A program made the translations under genes and the position numbers. The notes beneath the pieces were generated by a model. The model saw only the letters and a list, made by a program, of their open reading frames with translations. It did not search any database and was not told the origin of the DNA. Below are positions 28,202-34,197 of a stretch of 35,266 bases of DNA, piece by piece (within the stretch, counting starts at the first letter, position 1; every line of letters starts with the position of its first letter). Source of the stretch: Zygnema cylindricum (taxonomy: Eukaryota; Streptophyta; Zygnematophyceae; Zygnematales; Zygnemataceae); contig JBBHKE010002686.1 of NCBI GenBank assembly GCA_037447655.1, forward strand, positions 6,080-41,345, given 5' to 3'.

Positions 28202-28770
28202 TTTTACTCACCTAATACAACTTCTTGGCAGTTTCTGAATACATTCTCACATATTCCGATATTGAAAGTTGAATCCTTTACATTTTCCAGGAAAGAGAGA
28301 GAGCTCTCCCAGCTCGAATACACTTTGGCTTTTAAAAAGTCTTTACAAAGTTTGATCAAATTATTTGCACAACATTCATCAGTCATACCGAGATTATCCG
28401 CTGCAGCAATAATATCAGCCACATTTTCTGAAGACAAATTTGGCGATAAACCGTAACAGAAGTTCACAATTTCTGTGAACGTACGATTGCCACCAGGCAA
28501 CATGTCCAATGGCAAGTAAAACGTGACGTGACAAACATCTTTTGCTTCTTCACATTTCTGTTTGAAGAACTCGCTTCTTGCAAACAAAGGAAATCTATGC
28601 AGGTGAAAGGTATTATTATTTTCCACACTATTGGTACTGGCAGTGAACTTCTGGGGAGTGGAGCTTTGAAAATCATTTTTCAAGGAATCTACAATAACCA
28701 CTGTGACGTCACTAAGGAGTGAAGAAGAGAGTAGTGGCTCCCAAGGGGATGAATGCCACGTGAGACCCAT
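18382..28770 (-). CDS. BTB-NPH3-coiled coil-WD40 protein, copy 2 (interrupted by copia)
   Basis: Three exons: 28770-28212; 27127-26896 plus 20741-19922 (one exon split by a retrotransposon); and 19257-18382. Splice sites are GTGAGT/TTGCAG and GTGAGT/TTTCAG, in phases 1 and 0. Lengths of 559, 1052 and 876 nt total 2,487, or 828 codons plus stop. BTB/POZ is at about residues 1-125 (LHRFPLFARSE, PGG, FCYG). The NPH3 domain is within about 190-480 (TLYDGIDAFLE, LCEALDPFKLSEAK, QNSRIPLQPGF). The coiled coil is about 485-537 and seven WD40 repeats 538-828. Known NRL proteins are plasma-membrane or cytosolic phototropin-signalling and Cullin3-adaptor proteins, usually with a coiled coil and short tail at the C terminus. 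The propeller here is unusual and suggests an extra binding platform. With the insertion, translation would leave exon 2 and stop in the LTR at about 26775. The exon model rests on sequence only. Confidence 0.8.
19258..19921 (-). other. Intron 2 of copy 2
   Basis: GTGAGT donor (complement of 19916-19921) and TTTCAG acceptor (ending 19258), phase 0 on both sides. It is homologous to the remnant at 13.92-14.36 kb in copy 1 and to 30.58-31.37 kb in copy 3, showing that the whole gene and not just the coding part was duplicated. Confidence 0.8.
19922..20741 (-). CDS. Exon 2 of copy 2, 3' part: NPH3 domain and coiled coil
   Basis: Reads on from the codon split by the copia insertion: LCSSNDSADNANFLEY, then RSILDCLVESLGF and the NPH3 core (VDNYILWAALHYEGFQLVDLQ, ILPGSFRENCDTLYDGIDAF, LCEALDPFKLSEAKTEMAVQ, IPLQPGFFTTLYLEQN). 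A heptad-like coiled coil rich in Glu, Lys, Leu and Gln follows and ends at the donor. It is 14 residues longer in the coiled coil than copy 1. The frame is fully open, so no decay is visible apart from the insertion. Confidence 0.88.
20742..20746. repeat. Copia target-site duplication (left)
   Basis: TCTTC here and TCTTC at 26896-26900 flank the element exactly. Copy 1 carries a single TCTTC at 15147-15151, the empty site. Confidence 0.95.
20747..21392 (-). repeat. 3' LTR (646 bp)
   Basis: On the minus strand it starts TGTTGGGATATTG and ends GATCCTACA. The U3 part is rich in CpG words such as TTTCGCGAA and TGACGT, which resemble E2F-like and bZIP/as-1-like sites (inference). It carries one copy of the 96-bp unit that is doubled in the other LTR. 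Confidence 0.95.
21393..21407 (-). other. Polypurine tract
   Basis: On the minus strand CAATAAGAGGGGGAT abuts the 3' LTR. It primes plus-strand DNA synthesis in LTR elements. Confidence 0.9.
21426..22985 (-). CDS. Copia pol 3' part: reverse transcriptase and RNase H
   Basis: Same frame as the upstream gag-integrase frame, separated only by the UAG at 22986-22988. The first ATG is at 22965-22967, giving 513 residues. RT motifs are present: DAKWVFKTK, YKARLVCKGF, QMDVETAFLNGEL, SLYGLKQAPR and the catalytic YVDD (residues 201-204). RNase H acidic residues are seen in YCDADWGG, SSTESEYMAA and YSDSMSS. The end is ADLLTKA...GRPKLGLF. No frameshift is visible. It is likely made only as a readthrough fusion, or not at all if the UAG is a dead-end mutation. 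Confidence 0.92.
   Translation of the reverse strand, partial: QSLTENMTGDPQSYVEARRSVDWESKWKPAWEKEFKSVVDNRTFEEVKLLEGKKAIDAKWVFKTKTGASGEIIKYKARLVCKGFQQREGIDFKETYAPVVKFDSLRIIIAIAAMGKKHVHQMDVETAFLNGELEEEVYMKVPEGVSPLQEGNVWRLRKSLYGLKQAPRTWYLRLHQVLLKFGFVRTTSDCGVYVKGEGDDQIIFSVYVDDFLMACDKLERIDELKRYLGLHFKVTDLGEVRYILGVEVIRDKEGNIKLSQAQYCKEILERFGMSDAKPLSTPLDANLHIRKFEEEDSIDVPYREAVGSLMYLSVGTRPDISAAVSIVSRYCHEPKKAHWEAVRRIFRYLVGTIDLGLLFTSNKNSLECVGYCDADWGGDFDSSKSTSGYAFIFGGASISWSSRLQPTVALSSTESEYMAACHAAKASIWIKEMLRELSVPIGCMTIYSDSMSSMALVKNPVFHKRTKHIRIQWHFVRDLVTANEIEFSYVPTKEEAADLLTKAATHDVFERGRPKLGLF
22980..22988 (-). promoter_or_regulatory. In-frame UAG in a CARYYA readthrough context
   Basis: On the minus strand the stop is TAG followed by CAATCA, which matches the UAG-CARYYA type of leaky stop. 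The frame is open on both sides (gag-integrase before, RT-RNase H after). In tobamoviruses and in the soybean copia-like element SIRE1 this context allows a few percent readthrough. Here it would lower RT relative to Gag and integrase. A simple CAG-to-TAG mutation that happens to lie before CAATCA is the alternative. Confidence 0.5.
22986..26111 (-). CDS. Copia gag-protease-integrase polyprotein, 1,041 residues
   Basis: The ATG at 26109-26111 is only about 30 nt from the primer-binding site, so the leader is short. Gag is followed by Gly/Arg-rich linkers surrounding two CCHC knuckles (residues 355-368 and 375-388). The protease active site is DTGA (462-465, WIIDTGASHHVC). The integrase has an HHCC domain (about 609-647) and catalytic acids in VHIDLCG (D675), RSDNGGE (D739) and NGVAERKNR (E773), then FIGYSAKGSLYRVYD. 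The C-terminal tail is acidic and Ser/Lys-rich and ends FLL before the UAG. All domain signatures are intact. Confidence 0.95.
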   Translation of the reverse strand: MGRKKNRNTPSPMSTSERAREFSFSGSQFEETRNTERKFEEMFDTLMRYVDSRFQTQSSEKREFASFQAADPFSGGANESEIKERIRKGKAKIEEDSDFEEALDNEDDYNMSGKSVAFNGTNYAVWKKFISNQLILKRLWRIVNGEEKMPTESKARAQWRLKDIAATTGLMKNCTSSVLDHFLAHGTAHECWQALEEQYEKGVENKGQYVYTDFMNFKIKSNEMMDDAVKRFNIILEQLLNNGRVILDADKLSVFLNALPEKLSHLKAILRAKADNTFGFTVNFIKMSEGTPSASSSGGGGVLNSTTPETPDLNYAGGRGGGRGGGPRGGGGGRGNKREQGRPPKVPSDLSNVTCYRCNRLGHLSSSCPDKDKQCHFCGKWGHTISQCYSKSRDSGGGRGSRGGDRGGRGGGRGGDHGGGRGYGNANYFDYGNETGDVFPVLNLTLDSVSSEGNLEKEWIIDTGASHHVCTDATLFDDMRELTVPKFITVASGHVISVDTVGTVRLDLLSWDINGKEKSTEYSLQNTLYIPDGSVNLLSVPQIQKSGGSLLARGDQSIEIWNEEGNVIGEGVVTDANHSRLLWRRPKSKVPTKGISHQISELKGDLTLWHHRMCHTSEVSLKKMIRHSSVRGLDLASGEKVNGCGGCSKGRQIRKSHPNKDIKHRAQSPLEVVHIDLCGHIKPETIGGNKYTLVIVDDFSRKSWVYLLKKKSDAFEKFKEWHVMAERQIDKKLKSIRSDNGGEFVVFEGYCKEWGIRHQFTASYSPESNGVAERKNRTLQEMVRAMVHSSGREMFLWGDAILTANYICNRRLTSVSGSKTPEELWSGRKPTVHHLRIWGCHATVYVESIKRKGKFAPRSWSGIFIGYSAKGSLYRVYDPARHTVEESRNVDFHEDLKSAMNSVEKFKENLDFYEESEIESFPFIGDSESDVELNEKTKKKNLKKSVETEFESKSDGSLDSRVPSNIRKSQSSKSSFKSSEKEIEIESEEEKEEKEEEQVIRRSSQITKGKKPEKLTYDRKGENASNSHYFLSDAKETEFLL
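26141..26153 (-). other. Primer-binding site (initiator Met-tRNA type)
   Basis: Directly inside the 5' LTR the minus strand reads ATTGGTATCGGAGC. TGGTATCGGAGC differs by one base from TGGTATCAGAGC, the usual plant copia site complementary to the 3' end of initiator tRNA-Met. Confidence 0.9.
26154..26895 (-). repeat. 5' LTR (742 bp) with 96-bp tandem duplication
   Basis: Identical by eye to the 3' LTR except that 26628-26723 is repeated as 26724-26819, accounting exactly for the 96-bp length difference. The doubled unit lies in U3, upstream of the TATA box, and contains TGACGTCGT and CGCGAAA words. Confidence 0.95.
26409..26416 (-). promoter_or_regulatory. LTR TATA box
   Basis: GTATATATAGG on the minus strand, about 480 bp from the start of the 5' LTR and about 255 bp before its end. 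It is the best TATA match in the LTR. The same sequence in the 3' LTR is at about 21002-21009. Confidence 0.65.
26896..27127 (-). CDS. Exon 2 of copy 2, 5' part: BTB-NPH3 linker region
   Basis: Starts after TTGCAG (acceptor ends 27128). Two bases complete the phase-1 codon from exon 1, giving EYALKLNETKPESTV, then ALFRRLVTLSPIILREFLQG and GNYLAEKDYTMVLPDECLM, with EVSEVED before the copia junction. This region corresponds to the helical segment after BTB in NRL proteins. The open frame upstream of the acceptor is closed by a stop in copy 1, which supports this splice site. The first five bases are the right target-site duplication. Confidence 0.82.
27128..28211 (-). other. Intron 1 of copy 2 with decayed tandem repeats
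   Basis: 1,084 bp between the GTGAGT donor (complement of 28206-28211) and TTGCAG. It holds about seven degenerate units of 75-95 bp (one interval 146 bp) around CATAACTATG-like cores near 27317, 27412, 27499, 27645, 27735, 27810 and 27898. The part near the donor matches copy 1 (TCACACTTCCAACACCACTTC). A pure (AT)n microsatellite lies at about 28157-28198, close to the donor. Confidence 0.7.
28212..28770 (-). CDS. Exon 1 of copy 2: BTB/POZ domain
   Basis: The ATG at 28768-28770 is in GGCAGCCATGG, a strong plant start context found at the same place in copies 1 and 3. The frame is open further upstream, but only via a GTG. It encodes MGLTWHSSPWEPLL, DVTVVIVDSL, LHRFPLFARSEFFKQKCEE, TFYLPLDMLPGGNRTF, EIVNFCYGLSPNLSSENVADI and NLIKLCKDFLKAKVYSSWESSL, the hallmark order of an NRL-type BTB domain. 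It ends at TTAG|GTGAGT in phase 1. Confidence 0.88.
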
Positions 28771-28845
28771 GGCTGCCACAGAGAGAGAACGTGAGAAGTT
28801 AATCTCGGTAATTTCCACAGTTGCACACTCTCCAGTTGCTGCTAT

Positions 28846-28852
28846 CTTTATA
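28846..28852 (-). promoter_or_regulatory. Candidate TATA box of copy 2
   Basis: TATAAAG on the minus strand, about 76-84 nt upstream of the ATG, a reasonable spacing for a plant promoter. Copies 1 and 3 have related 5' flanks but no equivalent TATA, so copy 2 may be the last copy with a working core promoter. Inference only. Confidence 0.4.
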
Positions 28853-28994
28853 CAAATTATAAACCTTTGGTTGTCCGTTTGAAAAACCTTTAAATACGCC
28901 GAGTTTCTGTTGGTCTGCAGCCCCTAAACGGCCTGTCCCTCTGCCAACGTCACCAAACGGGTAGCTTCTAAAGTACCCTCTCGGAAACCGTTTC

Positions 28995-29095
28995 TCACCG
29001 TCAGATCTCGGCTACTCGAACCTGTCAGCGATCCATCCATCCATCCAACCAACTCAACAAGACAAAACATTTTGTCTAATAGCGATATACGGTGA
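28995..29095 (-). repeat. Half of a decayed 217-bp MITE
   Basis: Ends with CTAATAGCGATATACGGTGAA (about 29075-29096), the family terminus. It is preceded by ACCGTCAGATC (near 29000), a word found inside the intact copy at 30.4 kb. A (CCAT)n run at about 29032-29046 interrupts it. The other half is missing. Confidence 0.45.
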
Positions 29096-29099
29096 ACCG

Positions 29100-29829
29100 T
29101 CCGAGTTTTGTTTCGCGAGTCAAATCCGTTTTTGGCCAACGCTTGAACGGCCAGAGCCAAAAACGTCACTGTCTGAACGTTCCCCGGATGCGAAACGGGA
29201 TTTCTCATTTTGCCGGCCACTGTCCTTCTGACCGTCTATTTAAGGGCCCTAAACTTTGTACGGACAAGGCCATTATCTTTTCTGCCGCGTGGCACGTCTC
29301 CGTACGGATGGTTATTGTACTGCAGCGGTGATAAGATCTCTGGGTATGAGCCTATGAGGGCCTCCACATTGTCACGTCACGAATCAAGGCTTTCCAGTTG
29401 GAGAGTTTCGTTCGGTTCACAATTGGGTATGTATCCACTCCAATTACGTACTTTAAGATTTGAATATTTGGTCGCCCTGGCTGTACAATACCTTGACGCG
29501 TGGGATGCTCACGCTGGGTAGTTTGACTTCTACTTGCTCACAAAGTCGTCCTTAATGATTTAGCGTGGGCCACAGTCTTCCATTACTCACTTTAATCTCT
29601 CTAAAAGTACATGGTTAGAAGGAAAAGGTCAATTTGGCCGGCTGCGTTTTTGTCTGTTTCATTTGTTGAGTACTTGATTTGCCAACAAGTCAGTTCGTTG
29701 ACGAAATTCTGTACGAATTTTGCTGCGGAATCATTGTTCAGCAAACCGACAGAGTGCTGGCATCGATCCGTACAGTACCCCGTAAACCGTCAGTGAGCAT
29801 GCTTTAGTCAGTACCTTTCCTAATCTTAC
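29100..29829. other. Interval without a supported gene
   Basis: Short frames on the plus strand show no recognisable domain. TATTTAAGG at about 29237 could be TATA-like on the plus strand, but no gene follows. Confidence 0.3.
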
Positions 29830-29837
29830 ATTTAATC

Positions 29838-30295
29838 CATAGTTCAAAAGTAGGCGATTCTATTGTAGGTCTTTTGTCGGCGCCTTCATCGTAAGTTGTG
29901 TTATGGGCTTTTCATGTGATCGTCTTAAGTCGCTACTTTGATCAGTGACCGTCCGATCGTCCAAATCTGACGATAGTCCTATCGTAAGTTGTTTTATAGG
30001 CTTTTCATGTATTCTTCTTAGATCGCTACTTTGATCAGCGACCGTCCGATTGTCCGAATCTGACGGTTTAAATATAAAGTCTCTCAAAACTCACAGAAAA
30101 AGATTATTTTGTCCGTTTCTTTTTTTCAAATTTAGACATGACATTTAATTCTCTATCGATCCATGTGCAACTCAACCCTGTTACTATTTTATTTCATTTT
30201 GCGGCCAATACAATATGGGTCTTAAGGGTATATTGTATTTTTTGCGTACGATAGGCATATTGCATGGGTGTACTTTCACCTACTTTTGAACTATG
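29838..30295. mobile_element. hAT-like MITE with perfect 8-bp target duplication
   Basis: Terminal inverted repeats of 17 bp (CATAGTTCAAAAGTAGG at 29838-29854; its complement at 30279-30295) are flanked on both sides by ATTTAATC (29830-29837 and 30296-30303). An 8-bp duplication with short TIRs is the pattern of hAT-superfamily elements. The interior contains an imperfect direct repeat of about 88 bp (from about 29888 and 29980) built around CGTAAGTTGT, GCTTTTCATGT, CGCTACTTTGATCAG and GACCGTCCGAT. There is no transposase frame, so it is non-autonomous. Confidence 0.85.
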
Positions 30296-30361
30296 ATTTA
30301 ATCGATACCTTAGGTCTTGCCCCAGGTCTAAACCATTAGGACACAGTCCCATGGGGAACTA

Positions 30362-30578
30362 CACCGTGTATCGCTATTAGTGTTAATAATTTTTTCGCCA
30401 CTTAAAACTTTTTTTCTCCGACCACATTTGTCCGATTTTCAATTTAAAACCGCCATTAAGAAGCTGAGAATTTTACCTTTCAATCACAACCGTCAGATCG
30501 ACAACCCGACAAGTGTGTACGGAGAAAAGATGTTTTAAGCGACGAAAAAAACATTAACACTAATAGCGATTCACGGTT
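30362..30578. mobile_element. TA-flanked MITE, family member A (217 bp)
   Basis: Left end CACCGTGTATCGCTATTAGT; the right end is its imperfect inverted copy (...AATAGCGATTCACGGTT). TA lies at 30360-30361 and 30579-30580. The inverted repeats extend about 45 bp or more (TTAATnnTTTTTTCGnC). It sits at the very start of the former WD40 exon of paralog copy 3. Confidence 0.85.
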
Positions 30579-30580
30579 TA

Positions 30581-31610
30581 CACAACTCGTCCCAGCCTGT
30601 AAAGCTCAACAACATAACCAATTGAGGGCTACCAATATGGAGAAATATTAGAACAAATGTATAATTTTTTGGTGCTTGGGATGTCCCAAAGAAAAGCAAC
30701 ATCCATAATATCATGTAGGACGCTTATGGTATCATTTGTAGAATACAATGGCTTTATATCTTTGATCTAACGGCTCGTAATCACATCATGTCTAACAATG
30801 CTTGTACTTGATTATCACTTGACGTGTTTTACTAAATTTAAAGTGGTCTATTAGGCTTTCCAAAGGTAAAACCACAGAGGGTTTTTTAAGCATGAAAAAG
30901 CAATAATGTCAAACGATTGTATCGAGTCAAAGTCAACAAAGCAAATCCATTGGAGGTTGGCTAAAAGGGAAGTGTAGATTGTGTTTTTTTGTCTGTGTTA
31001 ATGTCTTTTTCGCCACATTAATCAGCGTTCCACAGTGCAAACTTGTCTAATAACATTTTAAAGACAGCCGATTAAAAGGTAAAAAGCGTACCTTCCAATA
31101 ACCACCGTTGGATTTAGAATCCTGCTAGTGTGCACGTAAAATAGATGATTTGAGTGGCAAACAAAACATTAACCGCTAATAATGATACACGGTGTACTTT
31201 CCGTATTGACACATTGTTAGATAGACAAGCAAAAGAAGAAAAAAACTCTAATTGCAAATCAGATAAATATTCACCAAAATATTGACGTATTAGCACAACA
31301 ACCACTACTTCAAAACTATGCCAGATTTTTCATTGTTCGTAAAAAATACATGTTAAGTGGTTAAACTCCAATGAACACGATTGAAGAAAAGAGGAGTGGT
31401 TCTCAAGGGGATGAATGTCACATGGAAGCCATGGCTGCAAGAGGGAGAAAACGTGAACAGTTAACCTCAGTAACTTCCACACTTTCACTCACTCCAATTG
31501 CTGCTCTTTCAGTTGAAATTCCAAAATCAAATATTGCCAGCTTAATAGCACTCAGCCCGGTTTGGAGTGATACCGAACCAAACCAAACCAAACCAAACCA
31601 AACCAAACCG
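30581..31610 (-). pseudogene. Paralog copy 3: deleted BTB-NPH3-WD40 remnant
   Basis: The 5' flank and first codons survive (about 31375-31610). The ATG at 31430-31432 is in GCAGCCATGG and is followed by a reading matching copies 1 and 2, but both early Trp codons are TGA. At about 31365-31375 the sequence jumps directly to intron 2 (ends shared with copies 1 and 2: GTTAAACT, CAAATCAGA, GATTGTATC). Intron 2 runs down to a TTTACAG acceptor near 30598 and about 14 nt of exon 3, where MITE A is inserted. All of exon 2 and most of exon 1 are deleted. MITE B lies within the intron. Confidence 0.75.
30977..31194. mobile_element. TA-flanked MITE, family member B (218 bp)
   Basis: The right end ...AATGATACACGGTG is followed by TA (31195-31196). 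The left end is mutated but keeps GTGTTAATGTCTTTTTCGCC, with TA at 30975-30976. Copies 1 and 2 of the host intron have AGAGTA followed by CACTGACC or AATTGACG at this point, that is, one TA and no insert, so the boundaries and the TA duplication are confirmed by an empty site. Confidence 0.85.
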
Positions 31611-31611
31611 A
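31577..31611. repeat. (AACCA)n short tandem repeat
   Basis: About five AACCA/ACCAA units in the 5' flank of paralog copy 3. Copy 1 has only ACCGAACCGAACTAAAC at the corresponding place, so the array expanded in copy 3. Confidence 0.8.
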
Positions 31612-31677
31612 AAACGTTTTTTCCACTCATTACCGGGAAAATGCTAAACTTGGCAAATGGCCTACCAGTTTATAGTA

Positions 31678-31894
31678 CACCGTAAATCGTTATTAGTGTT
31701 AATGTTTTTTTCGTCTCTTTAAACATCTTTTCTCCGTACACGAATGACGGTTCTTAGCTCTGACGGTTGCGATTGAAAGGTAAGATCCTCAGCTTCCGAT
31801 TGACGGTCTCAGATTGAAAATCGGACAAGAGTGTACGGATGAAAGATGTTTTAAGTGGCGAAAAAATTATTAGCACAAATAGCGATACACGGTG
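31678..31894. mobile_element. TA-flanked MITE, family member C (217 bp)
   Basis: CACCGTAAATCGTTATTAGT at the left and ...AATAGCGATACACGGTG at the right, with TA at 31676-31677 and 31895-31896. The imperfect inverted repeats run about 68 bp to CCGTACAC. The interior shares GATTGAAAGGTAA, CTCAGCTTC and ATTGAAAATCGGACAA with member A. It has exactly the same length as member A. Confidence 0.9.
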
Positions 31895-31899
31895 TAGTG

Positions 31900-32030
31900 T
31901 TGTGTATCGGTAGCCATCTGCCGATAACCGATATGCCCTTTTTTTGTCTACCGATAATCGATATATTGACACGATATATTGGCACCGGTGTCATCGCAGT
32001 AACTCCGGTTCGACAACTATCGGTATAGTC
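31900..32030. repeat. Cluster of CCGATA / TATCGG words
   Basis: GTATCGGTAG, CTGCCGATAACCGATA, TACCGATAATCGATATATTG, a second CGATATATTGG and ACTATCGGTATAG all occur within 130 bp in both orientations, enough for a cruciform or clustered binding sites. No known element was recognised. Confidence 0.45.
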
Positions 32031-32059
32031 ATGAAGTTCCGAGTGGTAGAAGTTTGCAG

Positions 32060-32390
32060 GAAATGTTTCTAATTTTCCTTTCTATTTTATATGTGCTGTC
32101 ATGATGCCTCCATTTTTTGCCTCTTTGATTGTGGCTGCAGGGCAGGATTGACTCCTTCTCCGTGACTACCGTGATAAACTTAGTTTTTTCTCTTATTTCT
32201 GCGAGTTTTCGATCAACTTTTATGTTTCCTTTCCCTGACCAACTTTTTTCCGTATCAAACACTCTTTTTGCAAGTAGACGAGCTTTGATAGGTGTGCGAT
32301 ATTTGAGGGATTTTAGACATTTGAAAGACATTTAAGTGAAGATTTCGCTTTTGTCAGTTTGTAAATAGTTGTACAAATTCGATGGAGAAG
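32060..32390 (-). repeat. Inverted partner of the 17.8-18.1 kb repeat
   Basis: The minus strand aligns with 17775-18090 on the plus strand. A minus-strand frame of 100 residues (32331-32029, rich in Lys and Arg) crosses it, but the other copy has stops and indels in that frame, so it is not supported as a gene. Confidence 0.6.
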
Positions 32391-32749
32391 GTTGTAAGGA
32401 TATTGTGGAGAGAGAATGTAGTGTTGGTAGATCCAGATGCTGGTTGTCTCCTTTTGTGGGGAATCTTGTGACACTATGTAACGTATTTTGTCACATTGAA
32501 GCACAGGCTAAGTAGAAAGAGGAAACTGTGTCTCTCCAATACTAACAAATGGTGAGGCATGTGCTGTATCCCTCTTATGGAAGAGGCATAGGAAGCAATG
32601 AGGATGGAAAGAGCCGAAATAAGACAGGTTGTCAAGTGGAGGAAGATGTTTCCTTGAGGTGATTGTTATTCGAATATGCGAAGTTCTTTTATGAATTTTC
32701 ACATCCTTTTTATTTTTAACTTGAAATGATAAACAAGATGGGTACTCCA
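32391..32749. other. Interval without a supported gene
   Basis: No recognisable coding, RNA or repeat signal on either strand. Confidence 0.3.
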
Positions 32750-33352
32750 CCCCCCCCCCCCCCCCCCCCCCCTCTGTTACAGCTTCCTCCACTCTCTCCT
32801 CACCATTCCCAGAGTTTTTCTTTTCCGTCCACCTTTCTCTCCTCTTGTCCTCTACTCTCTACCACCTTTCCTCCCTCCCTCTTCGACCCCTCCCTCCCGT
32901 CACCCCTACTCATCAAACTTCTTTGCTTAAACAGCCATTTCCTTCCTCCCCCATTCCTTTTTCTACACTTTTTTCTTCAACCCTCCAACCCCTCTGTCCC
33001 TAACCCCCTTTTTGTATGATATCCACCTCCCACCTGCTGCCTCTTCTTTCCCCTCACCCCCTTCCCGCTTTGCCCAACTCCCTTCCTCTACCCCTTTGAC
33101 CCCTTTTTATGTTCTGTCTCCCGCCTATTTCCTCTCTCCTCCTGTCCTCACTCTCCCGTCCATTTTATCCTATCTTCACTCTTCCAGCTCCCCCCACCCT
33201 TGTCACCTCCCTTTCCCTGTTTGGTTTCTCAAGCCCTTCATTCTATTCCCGTCATTCTCTCCCTCAACCAGTTGCCCTTCTCCTTCTCCCCCCTTCCCTC
33301 CCCCCATCCTCCTTGCTCCACCTCTCTTCTACTCCCTTTCATCAGTTGTGGA
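32750..33352 (+). repeat. C23 homopolymer and long polypyrimidine tract
   Basis: An uninterrupted run of 23 C (32750-32772) leads into about 580 bp that is overwhelmingly C/T on the plus strand. Long Pro/Ser/Leu-rich frames across it reflect composition only. The C run could form an i-motif, or a G-quadruplex on the other strand. Confidence 0.85.
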
Positions 33353-33927
33353 TTTCTTTTTACCTTGTGGATGATTTTCTTGTGTAAATATATATGATTT
33401 TCTTATGATTTCGGACAGCCTAGCTAAAATTGACAAATTCAAGGCATTTCTACACCTTAATTGTAAAGCTACATTGACATTCACAAATTTCTCAGATTGG
33501 AAGTCATACTCAAATAATTACAATACCAGCTTTGTTGTTTCGTCTTTTCCTTTTTTTTTTATTCTTCCCTACAAACGGTCATTATTTTAATGTTGAATAC
33601 ATAAACCTCAATTTGATTACAAAAGAGAAATTAGACATATTTGATCACAATTTAACATACCACGCTTATAACAGTTTCAAAAATATGACTTCAGCACAAG
33701 AATGAACACATAGTAGAGACGATTTTACGAATTTTCATTTACCATGATAATTTCCGACACTTATAACTGGAAAAAAAATATCGAAAGAAACATCAAACGA
33801 AAGGTTCAGTTAAATAAAATTTAAAGAATCATTAAGGTAACCAAATGCAGCAACACCTTTTATTTCTTTTATACGAATGAACTTTAAACTAAGAAAAAGA
33901 AAAAGACAAAATGGTTAAAAAAAAAAA
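33353..33927. other. AT-rich interval without a supported gene
   Basis: AT-rich sequence with A and T runs. No coding, RNA or repeat structure was recognised. Confidence 0.3.
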
Positions 33928-34197
33928 ATGACAACCAAAAAACCCACACCTCAAAAAGTGCCTCACGGAGAGGTCGTACTTATTTCGTATGGACAAAAAT
34001 GGCAATTAAATATTCAAAACCGCCTAAAAGTGGTTCCAAATTTGCATATAAATTGGAAATCTCAAAGTCACGGTATAAAACGGGTAAAGCTATCAGATTT
34101 CAATGACTCGTCAAATCCAACTGAAGGAGTGGTTCTATGTTCAATTCCACAGCGGTACACGGATCCGGAATATCAAATTTTCCAAGAACCTGTTTAA
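33928..34197 (+). CDS. Hypothetical 89-residue ORF
   Basis: ATG directly after an A12 run (AAAAATGACAACC), ending in TAA. The predicted product is basic and soluble, with no signal peptide, membrane segment or recognised domain. Its composition (KVPHGEVVLISYGQKWQLN, QRYTDPEYQIFQEP) is more protein-like than neighbouring shadow frames, but no homolog or splice partner is known to me. Chance is likely. Confidence 0.2.
   Translation: MTTKKPTPQKVPHGEVVLISYGQKWQLNIQNRLKVVPNLHINWKSQSHGIKRVKLSDFNDSSNPTEGVVLCSIPQRYTDPEYQIFQEPV

Noticed and set aside
29860-30087. Minus-strand repeat-containing 75-residue frame
   Set aside because: Lies wholly inside the hAT-like MITE and merely reflects its internal duplication.
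32029-32331. Minus-strand Lys/Arg-rich 100-residue protein
   Set aside because: The homologous repeat at 17.8-18.1 kb has stops and indels in this frame, so it is not under coding constraint.
33012-33397. Overlapping Pro/Ser/Leu-rich frames that look like cell-wall proteins
   Set aside because: They arise from a long polypyrimidine tract in three frames at once; composition artefact.
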